Positions 54,015 through 62,710 are shown, counted from the stretch's first letter. The stretch: DNA of 64,000 bases from Mangrovimonas xylaniphaga (GCF_001280435.1 NZ_LBIP01000018.1:186001-250000); one strand, 5' to 3'. A program made the numbers and translations. The notes: generated from the sequence alone by a model not told the origin.

Positions 54015-54761
54015 TTATTCTTCTTCCTGAATTACTTTTTTGTCTTTCTTGAATATAGGAACTAGATAAGAAATGGAATAGCCAAACCCCATTCCGAAAG
54101 CGCCACTGTCGTAGGTTCTGTTGAAACCAGGAATGTAGATGTTCTCAAAGTTTCCTGGTTCAGTTTCGGTGATACGTCCCTTTAGTTGGGCATTGATACC
54201 AATAAACAAATTTTTAAAGGTTTCGGCTTTTATACCAATGATAAGTTCTCCCCAAAACGCTGTCAGGCCATCAAATTTCTGAGAGTCGTAAGAGGTGTAT
54301 GGATTGCTCCAATATTGATCGGCATTATAAACGGTATAACTGTTTACAGTTTGGCTAAAGGTGCTGGCACCAACTCTAAAACCTGCATAGATCATATTTT
54401 GCATATCCAACCAGTTGGTGTACATATTATAATCAACCCCAGCCTTAAAATAACCTCCGTTGGTAGTGACATTCAAAAAATTTGTTTTGGTGGTTTTTTC
54501 TTCGGTGCCTATCTCGCCAGCCAAATATAATTTTTGAGTGAGACGATAATCGCCCATAATTTCAAACCCAGAATAGTCCTCATCAATCAAACTACGAATG
54601 GGTTTGCTGATGTCAGCCCCGATTCGTAGGCCGTATTTCTGTTTGTAAACTAAGGTGTCGTTGCTGATAGAGTCTTTTTCCTCTTGAGCTGTTGCTAATA
54701 AAGGGAACAACAGCAAAACCAATATTTTAATGATAAATGTTGATGTGCGCTGCTGTTTCAT
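54015..54761 (-). CDS. Outer-membrane protein of DUF6048 type
   Basis: 248 residues, signal peptide about 1-25 (ATAQ). The mature part is beta-rich with repeated aromatic strands, such as GLRIGADISKPIRSLI (about 45), YLAGEIGTEEKTT, and GAFGMGFGYSISYLVPI near the end, so a small outer-membrane barrel is likely. I recall such a pair as DUF6048 and DUF6452 in flavobacteria, next to rlmD; the family names are from memory and not checked. Its start overlaps the upstream gene by 35 bases, so translation is coupled. Confidence 0.75.
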   Translation of the reverse strand: MKQQRTSTFIIKILVLLLFPLLATAQEEKDSISNDTLVYKQKYGLRIGADISKPIRSLIDEDYSGFEIMGDYRLTQKLYLAGEIGTEEKTTKTNFLNVTTNGGYFKAGVDYNMYTNWLDMQNMIYAGFRVGASTFSQTVNSYTVYNADQYWSNPYTSYDSQKFDGLTAFWGELIIGIKAETFKNLFIGINAQLKGRITETEPGNFENIYIPGFNRTYDSGAFGMGFGYSISYLVPIFKKDKKVIQEEE

Positions 54762-55260
54762 TTTCTATGGTTGTGTTTACGGTTACGGCGTTAATGATCC
54801 AAATGTCCTCATCGTTGGTTTCATCTACATCTATTTCTGTTCCGGCAAAGGTACTTTTATAACCACAAGCTCTGGAAACGTAGACAAACTCAGGAGTATA
54901 GTTGACTTCTATAATATCGGTATTGGAAGCAGTGGTTTCCTCAGTGTCACTGTCGTAATCGGTGTTTATTTTTAATTCAAATCTAGAAATGGCAGTGATG
55001 CCTTCCTCTTGAAAGTTCAGAGGCAACAGAATAGAATCTGTAGTTGTATTGGAGATAATTTCCTCATCCAAACCTTCACCTTTTACAGTAAGTTTTCTTG
55101 CAGAAAGCGTATTTGTAGGATTATTGACATCGTAAAAACGAATAATCAAATGAGGAGTGGTAGCCGTGGTTTCGGCACATATATCATCTTTTTCGCAACC
55201 CAAAACAAGGTATCCCAGGATGGCTAAAAGCGGACATACAATTTTCAAATATCTTACCAT
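54727..55260 (-). CDS. Lipoprotein of DUF6452 type
   Basis: 177 residues. The N-terminus is a lipoprotein signal with VLGC (Cys22) after a hydrophobic stretch, so the protein is likely anchored. The CEKDDICAETTATTPHLIIRF-type start and a beta-sandwich-like middle (DYDSDTEE) mark it; CGYKS has another cysteine. Function unknown. It follows rlmD by 37 bases on the same strand and overlaps DUF6048-like by 35 bases. Confidence 0.75.
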   Translation of the reverse strand: MVRYLKIVCPLLAILGYLVLGCEKDDICAETTATTPHLIIRFYDVNNPTNTLSARKLTVKGEGLDEEIISNTTTDSILLPLNFQEEGITAISRFELKINTDYDSDTEETTASNTDIIEVNYTPEFVYVSRACGYKSTFAGTEIDVDETNDEDIWIINAVTVNTTIENETAAHINIYH

Positions 55261-55297
55261 AATTAGATGTTCTGATTAGCAGAATTAGGGTGCCTTA

Positions 55298-56710
55298 TTA
55301 ATTTCGGCGTTCTAAAAGTACAACATTTTCTACATGGTAGGTCTGCGGAAACATATCTACCGCTTGTACCTTGGTTACTTTATAGGCTTCATCCATTAAG
55401 GCCAAATCCCTAGCTTGTGTGGCACTGTTACAGCTTACATACACTACTTTTTCTGGAGCAATGTTTAATATTTGCTGAACCACATCTTTATGCATCCCGT
55501 CACGAGGAGGATCGGTAATAATCACATCTGGATGGCCATGTTGGCTGATGAACGCATCGTTGAATACATTTTTCATATCACCTACATAGAAGTCAACGTT
55601 TTCAATGCCGTTTAATTGTGCATTTTCCTTGGCGGCAGTTATCGCATCAGGAACCGCTTCTACACCCACAACCTTTTTAGTCTTTTTAGCCACAAATTGT
55701 GCAATGGTTCCTGTACCTGTATACAAATCGTAAACGAGCTCGTCTCCTTTAAGGTTGGCAAATTCTCGGGCAATTTTGTAAAGCTCGTAAGCTTGTTTGG
55801 AATTGGTCTGGTAAAAGGACTTTGCGTTGATTTTGAACCTTAGGTCTTCCATTTGTTCAAAAATATGATCTTCACCCTTGTAGCAAATGACTTCTTGGTC
55901 ATAAATAGTATCATTGGCTTTTTCGTTGATCACGTATTGCAATGAGGAAATTTCTGGGAAGGTTTCAGCCAAATGATCCAACAACAATTCTCTCTTTGCT
56001 TTATCTTCCTTAAAGAATTGAATCATGACCATAAGGTCTCCCGTTGTGGAAGTCCGAATCATGAGCGAGCGCAAAAATCCAGCTTGGTTACGAGTGTTGA
56101 AAAACTCCATGTCGTTGGCAATGGCGAAGGATTTTACCTCATTACGGATGGCATTGGAAGGATCTCCCTGTAGCCAACATTTCTTCACGTCCAAAATCTT
56201 GTCCCACATACCTGGAATATGGAATCCCAAAGCATTTTTGTCGCCCAAATCTTCATCAGATTGGATTTCTTCTTGAGTAAGCCATCTGCTGTCACTAAAG
56301 GAGAATTCCATTTTGTTTCGGTAGAAATATTGTTCTGAAGATCCTAAAATAGGAGTGACTTCAGGCAGTTCTATATGCCCAATACGTCTCAAGTTGTTTT
56401 CAACCTCTTTATGTTTGTATTCCAATTGGTATTGGTAATCCATATCCTGCCATTTACAGCCACCACAAACCCCAAAATGCTCACATTTGGGTTCGCTGCG
56501 TTTCTCGGATAATTTATGGAATGCAATGGCTTTACCTTCATAGTAAGCCTTTCTCTTTTTATAGGTTTGGATGTCTACAACATCACCTGGTACGGCATTA
56601 GACAAAAATATCACTTTACCGTCTGGCGCCTTGGCAACCAGTTTGCCTTTGGCCCCGGCATCTATCACTTCTACGTTGGTAAATACCTGCTTTTTGTTTC
56701 TTCTTGACAT
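55298..56710 (-). CDS. rlmD: 23S rRNA (uracil(1939)-C5)-methyltransferase
   Basis: 470 residues from the ATG at 56710; the frame runs to 56758, but a promoter element sits at 56745. Seen: TRAM domain near residues 10-65, the Fe-S cysteine cluster CEHFGVCGGC (about 80-90) with a fourth Cys in KKCWLQ, and the catalytic part with LYTGTGTIAQFV (SAM, about 318), DPPRDGM and the VSCN nucleophile cysteine near 425. It methylates U1939 of 23S rRNA. First gene of an operon with DUF6452- and DUF6048-like proteins. Confidence 0.95.
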   Translation of the reverse strand: MSRRNKKQVFTNVEVIDAGAKGKLVAKAPDGKVIFLSNAVPGDVVDIQTYKKRKAYYEGKAIAFHKLSEKRSEPKCEHFGVCGGCKWQDMDYQYQLEYKHKEVENNLRRIGHIELPEVTPILGSSEQYFYRNKMEFSFSDSRWLTQEEIQSDEDLGDKNALGFHIPGMWDKILDVKKCWLQGDPSNAIRNEVKSFAIANDMEFFNTRNQAGFLRSLMIRTSTTGDLMVMIQFFKEDKAKRELLLDHLAETFPEISSLQYVINEKANDTIYDQEVICYKGEDHIFEQMEDLRFKINAKSFYQTNSKQAYELYKIAREFANLKGDELVYDLYTGTGTIAQFVAKKTKKVVGVEAVPDAITAAKENAQLNGIENVDFYVGDMKNVFNDAFISQHGHPDVIITDPPRDGMHKDVVQQILNIAPEKVVYVSCNSATQARDLALMDEAYKVTKVQAVDMFPQTYHVENVVLLERRN

Positions 56711-56744
56711 GTGGCAAAAATAGAATAAATGCCGGTAAAAATTC

Positions 56745-56752
56745 CAAAAATA
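56745..56752 (-). promoter_or_regulatory. -7 promoter element of rlmD
   Basis: Minus strand TATTTTTG, an exact match, giving a transcript start near 56738. A second copy at 56715-56722 would start the transcript at the ATG. Two copies 30 bases apart are seen. Confidence 0.45.
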
Positions 56753-56845
56753 GGACAAGATTTAGTAATTTGCAGCCACTACAAAGACGGATGATTTCTC
56801 TCCTGAAAGAAGGAATTGCAAATATTTTAATTAAAAGTAAATAAA

Positions 56846-58090
56846 ATGGCGGTTTTAGACCAAATGACGTCCCAGCAAGCAATTGATTTAGAAAACAACT
56901 ATGGAGCTCACAATTACCATCCACTTCCAGTGGTTTTGAGTCGTGGTGAAGGTGTGCATGTTTGGGATGTTGAAGGGAAACAATATTATGATTTTTTATC
57001 GGCGTATTCTGCAGTTAACCAGGGGCATTGTCACCCAAAAATTGTAGGGGCTATGGTAGCGCAGGCACAAACATTAACCTTGACTTCAAGAGCATTTTAC
57101 AATGATGTTTTGGGGAAATATGAAAAGTTTGCCTGTGAGTACTTTGGTTTCGATAAATTGCTTCCTATGAATACGGGAGCAGAGGCTGTGGAAACAGCTT
57201 TGAAATTATGTAGAAAATGGGCTTATGAAGTGAAGGGAATTCATGAAAATGATGCCGAAATTGTAGTTTGTGAAAATAACTTTCACGGACGTACAACTAC
57301 CATCATTTCTTTTTCAAACGATCCTGTAGCGCGTGAACATTTTGGACCTTATACCAAGGGATTTATCAAGATTGCATATGACAATTTAGAAGCTCTGGAG
57401 GAGACTTTAAAAAACAATCCAAATATTGCTGGATTTTTAGTGGAGCCTATCCAAGGGGAAGCCGGAGTATATGTGCCTAGTGAAGGGTATTTGGCTAAGG
57501 CCAAGGCTTTGTGTGAGCAATATAATGTTCTATTTATTGCCGATGAAGTACAAACAGGAATTGCCCGTACAGGAAAGTTATTGGCGGTAGACCATGAAAA
57601 TGTAAAACCAGATATTTTGATTTTAGGGAAAGCCTTGAGTGGTGGAGCCTATCCTGTAAGCGCGGTATTGGCTAATAACACCGTCATGGATGTTATAAAA
57701 CCTGGAAATCACGGGAGTACTTTTGGAGGAAATCCGGTGGCGGCTGCAGTTGCCATTGCTGCTCTGGAAGTAATTGAAGAAGAACAGTTGGCTGCTAATG
57801 CCGAGGAATTAGGGCAATTGTTTAGAAGCGAAATGAACAAGTACATTGCAAGCAGTGAATTGGTAAGTTTGGTTAGGGGAAAAGGCTTGTTGAACGCCAT
57901 TGTAATTAATGATGATGAGGAAAGCGATACGGCATGGAACATCTGTTTGGCATTGCGCGATAATGGATTGTTGGCAAAACCAACCCATGGTAACATTATT
58001 CGTTTTGCACCACCTTTAGTAATGACCCAGGAGCAATTATTGGATTGTGTGAACATCATTACCAAAACACTCAAAGAATTTGAAGCTTAA
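56846..58090 (+). CDS. rocD: Ornithine--oxo-acid transaminase
   Basis: Class III aminotransferase that converts ornithine and 2-oxoglutarate to glutamate-5-semialdehyde and glutamate. 414 residues. Seen: [18 protein letters not shown] (about 111), the [10 protein letters not shown] block, [17 protein letters not shown] (about 231), and the PLP lysine in [17 protein letters not shown] (about 261). These match ornithine aminotransferase. The substrate sets it apart from acetylornithine and GABA transaminases. Single gene, ends at a strong terminator. It is divergent from rlmD. Confidence 0.94.
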   Translation: MAVLDQMTSQQAIDLENNYGAHNYHPLPVVLSRGEGVHVWDVEGKQYYDFLSAYSAVNQGHCHPKIVGAMVAQAQTLTLTSRAFYNDVLGKYEKFACEYFGFDKLLPMNTGAEAVETALKLCRKWAYEVKGIHENDAEIVVCENNFHGRTTTIISFSNDPVAREHFGPYTKGFIKIAYDNLEALEETLKNNPNIAGFLVEPIQGEAGVYVPSEGYLAKAKALCEQYNVLFIADEVQTGIARTGKLLAVDHENVKPDILILGKALSGGAYPVSAVLANNTVMDVIKPGNHGSTFGGNPVAAAVAIAALEVIEEEQLAANAEELGQLFRSEMNKYIASSELVSLVRGKGLLNAIVINDDEESDTAWNICLALRDNGLLAKPTHGNIIRFAPPLVMTQEQLLDCVNIITKTLKEFEA

Positions 58091-58103
58091 TCCAAATGAT
58101 TTA

Positions 58104-58137
58104 TAAAAAAATGCGACCAATTGGTCGCATTTTTTAT
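58104..58137. terminator. Bidirectional terminator after rocD
   Basis: AAAAAATGCGACCAA (58106-58120) and TTGGTCGCATTTTTT (58121-58135) form a perfect inverted repeat with almost no loop; poly-T on both strands. Confidence 0.88.
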
Positions 58138-58151
58138 TGTGTGAAGTGATG

Positions 58152-58496
58152 TTATTCTTGAGGTAAACCTTGTTGAATTTCTTGCAAACGTTCTTGCAAT
58201 AATTCTGGGTTTGATAATGCTTCCCATCCAATAAAGCTAATGATCCATGCTATGTAAGCAATGGAAATGATGCTTAAAATAACACCAATAATACCCATAA
58301 TTCTTCCTGCTTTTACATTGCCATACCCCAAATACTCTTCTGGAGCTGATTGGTAAAGTTTTGTAGCTTTTGAACCTAATACAATAGCAATAATTCCACA
58401 GATAAGTCCTGGGATTCCATAAAAGCAACAGCCTACTATTGATAGGATTCCCATTACTAAGATTAAGGTTGAATTTGGTAAAGTTTGTTTTTCCAT
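58152..58496 (-). CDS. Small CCC-motif membrane protein
   Basis: 114 residues. Two hydrophobic helices (about 11-40 and 66-90) with a Gly/Ile-rich first segment holding VGCCFYGIPG. An ordered KLYQSAPEEYLGYGNVKAGR loop sits between. This looks like the CCC-motif/DUF4190-type proteins common in flavobacteria. The cysteines could bind metal or form disulfides. Function unknown. It follows the DUF2752 gene by 16 bases, so both are one operon. Confidence 0.85.
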   Translation of the reverse strand: MEKQTLPNSTLILVMGILSIVGCCFYGIPGLICGIIAIVLGSKATKLYQSAPEEYLGYGNVKAGRIMGIIGVILSIISIAYIAWIISFIGWEALSNPELLQERLQEIQQGLPQE

Positions 58497-58512
58497 GTTG
58501 ATTAGTTTAAAG

Positions 58513-58794
58513 TTAAAAGTGTTTTAAATAATAATTTATCAAGGTAATTGTAATATTCAGGATGAATAGCGCTAAAATAATTTTATGCCCGTACTTGAAT
58601 TGGTATTTAATATGCGCCAATAGAAAAATGCCCAAGAGTAACAAGGTGTAAATTGCAGGGTACATTTTAAACGCTGCAGAAAATTCACCTTGAAGTACTA
58701 GTACTAAGGCACGTTGTGTACCACAGCCCAAGCATTCCATTCCGAAGGTTTGCTTCCAAAGGCAGGGGAGCATGAATGACTCTAGTGATGACAT
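58513..58794 (-). CDS. DUF2752 membrane protein
   Basis: 93 residues. The N-terminal CLGCGTQRAL (about 21-30) is the conserved DUF2752 motif with paired cysteines, and two hydrophobic helices follow (about 45-63 and 71-90). Function unknown; the cysteines may take part in redox or metal binding. First gene of a two-gene operon with the CCC-motif protein. A -7 element lies 22 bases upstream of the ATG. Confidence 0.9.
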   Translation of the reverse strand: MSSLESFMLPCLWKQTFGMECLGCGTQRALVLVLQGEFSAAFKMYPAIYTLLLLGIFLLAHIKYQFKYGHKIILALFILNITITLINYYLKHF

Positions 58795-58816
58795 AATTGT
58801 TAGTAATGACTTCTAA

Positions 58817-58824
58817 CAAATGTA
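58817..58824 (-). promoter_or_regulatory. -7 promoter element of the DUF2752 operon
   Basis: Minus strand TACATTTG matches TAnnTTTG; transcript start near 58810, ATG at 58794. Confidence 0.5.
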
Positions 58825-58923
58825 TGAAATCTAGATACTATTTAAATGAAATTGCAAGTATTTTCATATATGAAAATGTAAATGAATTGCAAGTCAAGCT
58901 ATTAATATTACTTCTAAAAGCTG

Positions 58924-58931
58924 TATTTTTG
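58924..58931 (+). promoter_or_regulatory. -7 promoter element of the small-protein/Smr operon
   Basis: TATTTTTG, an exact match; transcript start near 58938, 18 bases before the ATG at 58956. This supports that start over the much longer frame from 58797. Confidence 0.5.
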
Positions 58932-58955
58932 AAGCCTCTTTTAGTACAGTTTAAT

Positions 58956-59159
58956 ATGAATATTCCAAAACGAATCAACTATCTTTTTATAGTCATTGGG
59001 GGAATCGTGGCATTTTATGCACAAGCCCAAGAAAAGCAAAATACTTTTGTGTTAATTGGCGGCGTTGCAATGCTGATGCTGGGCATTTATGGAATATCTA
59101 AAAATATTCCAAGTAAATTTGATAAGGACGAGACGGACGAAAACGACCTAGACGCATGA
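58956..59159 (+). CDS. Small two-helix membrane protein
   Basis: 67 residues from the ATG at 58956. The longer frame opens at 58797 but lies in AT-rich non-coding sequence and upstream of the -7 element. Two hydrophobic segments (about 8-22 and 29-45) are followed by an acidic tail (KFDKDETDENDLDA). Function unknown. Its TGA overlaps the ATG of the Smr gene (ATGA), so translation is coupled. Confidence 0.75.
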   Translation: MNIPKRINYLFIVIGGIVAFYAQAQEKQNTFVLIGGVAMLMLGIYGISKNIPSKFDKDETDENDLDA

Positions 59160-59710
59160 GTTTACAAATTGGAGACAAAGTTTCGGTGTTGGATGAGGAT
59201 ATCACAGGAATCATCACCACGAAAAAGGGTGATTTATTTGGAATAGAAACCACCGATGGTTTTGTGCTGGAATTTTATGCCCATGAACTTATTGTTATTG
59301 AGGCATCATTAAAATCGGAAGTGTTTTCGGAGCAATCTGCTTTTGAAGTGATTCAAGAGAAGGAAATTCCGCAGAAAAGAAAATCGCAAAGGACCAAACC
59401 TAAGGAGCGCAATTTACCGGCTATGGAAGTGGATTTGCATATCCATCAATTAACGCCCAAACCAAATAGGCTTTCCAATCATGAAATGTTGACTCTTCAG
59501 TTAGATACTGCCGAACGCCAATTGAAATTTGCCATTAGCAAGCGCATTCAAAAAGTGGTGTTTATCCATGGCGTGGGAGAAGGCGTTTTAAAAACTGAAT
59601 TGGAATACCTTTTTGGCAGATATAACAATGTTACGTTCTATGCCGCCGATTACCAAAAATATGGCATGGGAGCTACCGAAGTTTACATCTATCAGAATTT
59701 AGAGCCTTAA
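59156..59710 (+). CDS. Smr domain protein with N-terminal beta domain
   Basis: 184 residues. N-terminal beta-rich domain about 1-60 (IGDKVSVLDEDITGII), a charged linker, and a C-terminal Smr domain (about 97-180) with the VDLHIHQL motif (DxH) and FIHGVGEGVLK (HGxG). This matches MutS2-type Smr nicking domains, but no MutS ATPase part is present. Smr proteins cut DNA or RNA near branched or stalled structures. Overlaps the upstream small gene by four bases. Confidence 0.9.
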   Translation: MSLQIGDKVSVLDEDITGIITTKKGDLFGIETTDGFVLEFYAHELIVIEASLKSEVFSEQSAFEVIQEKEIPQKRKSQRTKPKERNLPAMEVDLHIHQLTPKPNRLSNHEMLTLQLDTAERQLKFAISKRIQKVVFIHGVGEGVLKTELEYLFGRYNNVTFYAADYQKYGMGATEVYIYQNLEP

Positions 59711-60615
59711 TCTTCCTCTGTAGAGAAATCTACTTCCAAGGTATAAGTTCCCAAGTCTATTTCATCTGTACTTAATACCGTGATATCTACATTATGTACT
59801 GTAAAATAAATTGAAATGGTTCTGGTATAGGTGTTTTCAATAAACTCATCAAGTGGAAATTCATCTTGAGCATTGCTATCTAAGTATCGTGCAATGGTGG
59901 CATCAACAGCAAAGTCATTTGCTGGATTTTTATCGCCATTTTCATCCTCGTATCTTGTAAGGATACCATCCCCATCATCATCATTATCTAGGTAATCTGG
60001 GGTGCCATCTTCATCAGTATCTCTAGCGTCTTCAAAATTATTATCGCCATTTGGATCTGGTGCTTCATTTTTGGTCTTCACATTGTCATTGTCATCATCT
60101 TCATCTAAATAATCAGGAATACCATCACCATCTGTATCGGTTGGGTTGGTACTAGGATCATTATCACCGTCTAAATTGGCATCTTCTACAGAAGAAGGAA
60201 TACCATCATTATCATCGTCTAAAAATGTGGAATAGTATTCAACGGTACCCGAGGTAGCCTCGTAGTTATTGGTAACGGTAACCGTTTCATCAGGAACTAA
60301 ATTACAGATAAAGTTCTCGGGATTGTTATCGTAGGTTCTGTAATGAAATCTTACGTTTGTCCCGTTTATGGCCATTGAACCTTCAACAATACCGTCTTCA
60401 GGATTAAAAATACCATCGTTTGTACTGTTGGAAGGAAACAGTAGGCTCAAGGATTCGTAGGGAGATTCCTTGGTTTTATATAATAGGTAAGACTCTGATG
60501 TTTCTGGGCAGAGCGTTAATTCGTCTTCAAAATCAAGTTCCACGTCAAGAATGTCACCATCATCACAGGATACTATAAAAAAGGCAACAAACAGAAGGTA
60601 TATAAAGTTTCGCAT
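59707..60615 (-). CDS. TSP3-repeat lipoprotein
   Basis: 302 residues from the ATG at 60615; six earlier codons in the frame are not needed. Lipoprotein signal: VSCD gives Cys17. The region about 135-235 is a calcium-binding array of thrombospondin type 3-like repeats (DTDGDGIPD, DTDEDGTPD, DDDGDGI), so the likely place is the outer membrane facing outward. The remaining beta-rich tail (about 240-302) is unassigned. Function unknown. Overlaps the Smr stop by three bases in a convergent orientation. Confidence 0.85.
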   Translation of the reverse strand: MRNFIYLLFVAFFIVSCDDGDILDVELDFEDELTLCPETSESYLLYKTKESPYESLSLLFPSNSTNDGIFNPEDGIVEGSMAINGTNVRFHYRTYDNNPENFICNLVPDETVTVTNNYEATSGTVEYYSTFLDDDNDGIPSSVEDANLDGDNDPSTNPTDTDGDGIPDYLDEDDDNDNVKTKNEAPDPNGDNNFEDARDTDEDGTPDYLDNDDDGDGILTRYEDENGDKNPANDFAVDATIARYLDSNAQDEFPLDEFIENTYTRTISIYFTVHNVDITVLSTDEIDLGTYTLEVDFSTEED

Positions 60616-60632
60616 AGTGGTAATTTGAGTCA

Positions 60633-60640
60633 CAAAAATA
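60633..60640 (-). promoter_or_regulatory. -7 promoter element of the TSP3 lipoprotein gene
   Basis: Minus strand TATTTTTG, an exact match; transcript start near 60627, ATG at 60615. Confidence 0.45.
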
Positions 60641-60691
60641 AGAGAATTGTTAATTTATAACGTGGCATCTGGGAAATAATTTTATTTCCTG

Positions 60692-60699
60692 TACTTTTG
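60692..60699 (+). promoter_or_regulatory. -7 promoter element of the cysteine desulfurase gene
   Basis: TACTTTTG, an exact match; transcript start near 60705, leader about 63 bases. The leader is GC-richer than the surroundings. Confidence 0.5.
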
Positions 60700-60767
60700 C
60701 GGCTGATTGGCGAAGGGGGAAGTGTTCCATTGCCAATTTCCCAAGAATTACCAATAAACAAAACAAC

Positions 60768-61916
60768 ATGAAACAAGTATATTTTGACAGTGCCGCAACC
60801 ACAAAGGTTAGGGACGAAGTGATTACAGAAATGCATAAAGTGTTATCTGAAAACTACGGAAATCCATCATCAACCCACGCTTTTGGGAGGTCTTCAAAAT
60901 CTATTATAGAATCAGCCAGAAAAACCATTGCCAAATACTTAAACGCCCTGCCTCAAGAAATTATTTTTACTTCTGGAGGTACCGAGGCAGACAACATGAT
61001 CTTGCGTTGCGCTGTTAGGGATGCAGGTGTAAAAACAATCATCACTTCATGTATTGAGCACCATGCTGTGCTGCATACGGCGGAAGAACTGGAAAAGGAA
61101 TACGGAATCAATGTAGAATATGTAAAACTTCAAAAATGCGGAACCCCAGATTATGAAGATTTGGAGCGTTTGTTACAAGCTTCTGAAGATTTGAAATTGG
61201 TAAGCTTGATGCATGTTAACAATGAAATAGGGAATCTTTTGGATGTTAAAAAGGTGGCCTTGATGTGTAAGGAAAACAATGCTTTGTTCCATAGTGATAC
61301 GGTACAATCCATTGGACATTTTGAATGGGACGTCCAAGATGTGCCAATTGATTTTATGACGGCTGCAGCCCATAAGTTTCATGGACCAAAGGGAATTGGG
61401 TTTGCTTATATAAGAAAGAATAGCCATTTGAAACCGCTTATTTTTGGTGGCGCTCAAGAGCGTGGGTTTAGAGCAGGTACAGAACCTGTACACAATATCA
61501 AAGGTTTGGAAACCGCTTTTGTTATGGCCTATGACCATTTGGATAAAGAACGCAATTATATTTTAGACTTAAAGAATTACTTTAAATCGGAAGTTGAAAA
61601 ACATATCCCAGGCGTAAGTTTTAACGGGAACTGTGGTGATGATGAAAAGAGTACCTACACTTTATTGAATGTGTGTTTGCCATTATCTGCTGAAAAAGCT
61701 TTGACATTGCAGTTTCAATTGGATTTAAAGGGAATTGCTTGTTCAAAAGGTAGTGCTTGCCAAAGTGGAAGTTCATTGGGATCCCATGTATTAACCCAAA
61801 TATTGTCTGAAGAAGACTTGAAGAAACCTTCCATTCGTTTTTCATTCAGTAGTTACAACACCAAAGAAGAAATAGATTATATCGTAGAGGTACTTAAAGA
61901 AATAGTTGAGGCTTAA
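60768..61916 (+). CDS. Cysteine desulfurase (NifS/IscS family)
   Basis: Releases sulfur from cysteine as an enzyme persulfide for Fe-S clusters or tRNA thiolation. 382 residues, PLP aminotransferase fold type I class V. Seen: FDSAATTKV (about 5), TSGGTEADNMIL (about 68), the PLP lysine in AAAHKFHG (about 203) and the catalytic Cys in the SACQSGS loop (about 330). The GSAC-SGS loop fits group I enzymes like IscS. No iscU or sufE is adjacent. Ends in a long-loop hairpin. Confidence 0.95.
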   Translation: MKQVYFDSAATTKVRDEVITEMHKVLSENYGNPSSTHAFGRSSKSIIESARKTIAKYLNALPQEIIFTSGGTEADNMILRCAVRDAGVKTIITSCIEHHAVLHTAEELEKEYGINVEYVKLQKCGTPDYEDLERLLQASEDLKLVSLMHVNNEIGNLLDVKKVALMCKENNALFHSDTVQSIGHFEWDVQDVPIDFMTAAAHKFHGPKGIGFAYIRKNSHLKPLIFGGAQERGFRAGTEPVHNIKGLETAFVMAYDHLDKERNYILDLKNYFKSEVEKHIPGVSFNGNCGDDEKSTYTLLNVCLPLSAEKALTLQFQLDLKGIACSKGSACQSGSSLGSHVLTQILSEEDLKKPSIRFSFSSYNTKEEIDYIVEVLKEIVEA

Positions 61917-61993
61917 CAGTTAGATAAGGCCATAAATAAATGGCTGCCTTCAACATTTCTTTTTTGATCTGTAGAAAGTTATATCAATATGGG

Positions 61994-62030
61994 GCCTACA
62001 CTTGCTCTTTGCCATTAGTAGTGTAGGCTT
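61994..62030 (+). terminator. Possible terminator after the cysteine desulfurase gene
   Basis: GCCTACACT (61994-62002) and AGTGTAGGC (62020-62028) pair with a 17-base loop, then TTTAGTGTTT. The stem is long but the loop large and the U-run interrupted. Confidence 0.45.
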
Positions 62031-62105
62031 TAGTGTTTCACAATTCCATTATTGACAACTGGACATTTGTCTGGGCAGCCATCCTTTTCTTTTTTTACAA
62101 TAATA

Positions 62106-62597
62106 TCAATCCAGATATTCCCACGGATAGGTTTTCTGTTCGTATTTTCTATCAATTTCCTTAATAAACTCCAAATATTCTGGTGTAGCTTCGGTAAGGG
62201 GCAAAAACTCTCCTTCTTTTACGGGTGTTCCAATATCTACAAACAAATTTTCCAAACCAGCAGGCATAATGGTACAGGTGAGTCGGGCATTTTTGTTGGA
62301 GGTGTTTTTAAAGCAATGAATAGGTCCATTGAATGGAATGGTGACAAACTCCCCAGCTTTTACGGTAATATGACCTTCTTCACTTTTAAATTCCAATTCA
62401 CCTTCGGTTAAATGAAATAGCTCCTGCGCGTGCGGATGGTCATGAGGAGGTGGGCCACCTCCTGGAGGTACCAACATTTCAATAACCGCATAATCGCCGT
62501 TGGTGTCTTCACCAGAAATTACAATATGATAATTGCTGCCGGCAACCGCCAAATATTGACCTTCATGTTTGTTTTTGATGGTTATTTTGGACTTCAT
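62106..62597 (-). CDS. Cupin domain protein
   Basis: 163 residues, one cupin fold. Metal motif 1 is HDHPHAQELFHLTEGELEF (about 53-71: HxH, Glu, and the GxL after), motif 2 is around GPIHCFKNTSN (about 93-103). The Pro- and Gly-rich stretch LVPPGGGPPPHD is typical of cupin_2 dioxygenase-like or isomerase proteins. Substrate unknown. Divergent from the porin gene. A reading frame shifted by one base continues past its stop (see findings). Confidence 0.9.
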   Translation of the reverse strand: MKSKITIKNKHEGQYLAVAGSNYHIVISGEDTNGDYAVIEMLVPPGGGPPPHDHPHAQELFHLTEGELEFKSEEGHITVKAGEFVTIPFNGPIHCFKNTSNKNARLTCTIMPAGLENLFVDIGTPVKEGEFLPLTEATPEYLEFIKEIDRKYEQKTYPWEYLD

Positions 62598-62710
62598 AGA
62601 GGTGTATTCAAAAGTTTAGGTCATGTAAAGTTATGCAGAAAGCTTTTAAAAAGGGGTTGTAAAAATAGAAGTCTAAATAAAGTTGTGAAATCGATTTGTA
62701 ATTAGTTGTA

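Noticed and set aside
56846-58090. Candidate for the missing KdnA aminotransferase
   Set aside because: It is a class III aminotransferase with ornithine transaminase motifs, while KdnA belongs to the DegT/DnrJ/EryC1 group.
62052-62411. 119-codon frame on the plus strand
   Set aside because: Antisense to the cupin gene; no signal, motif or promoter.
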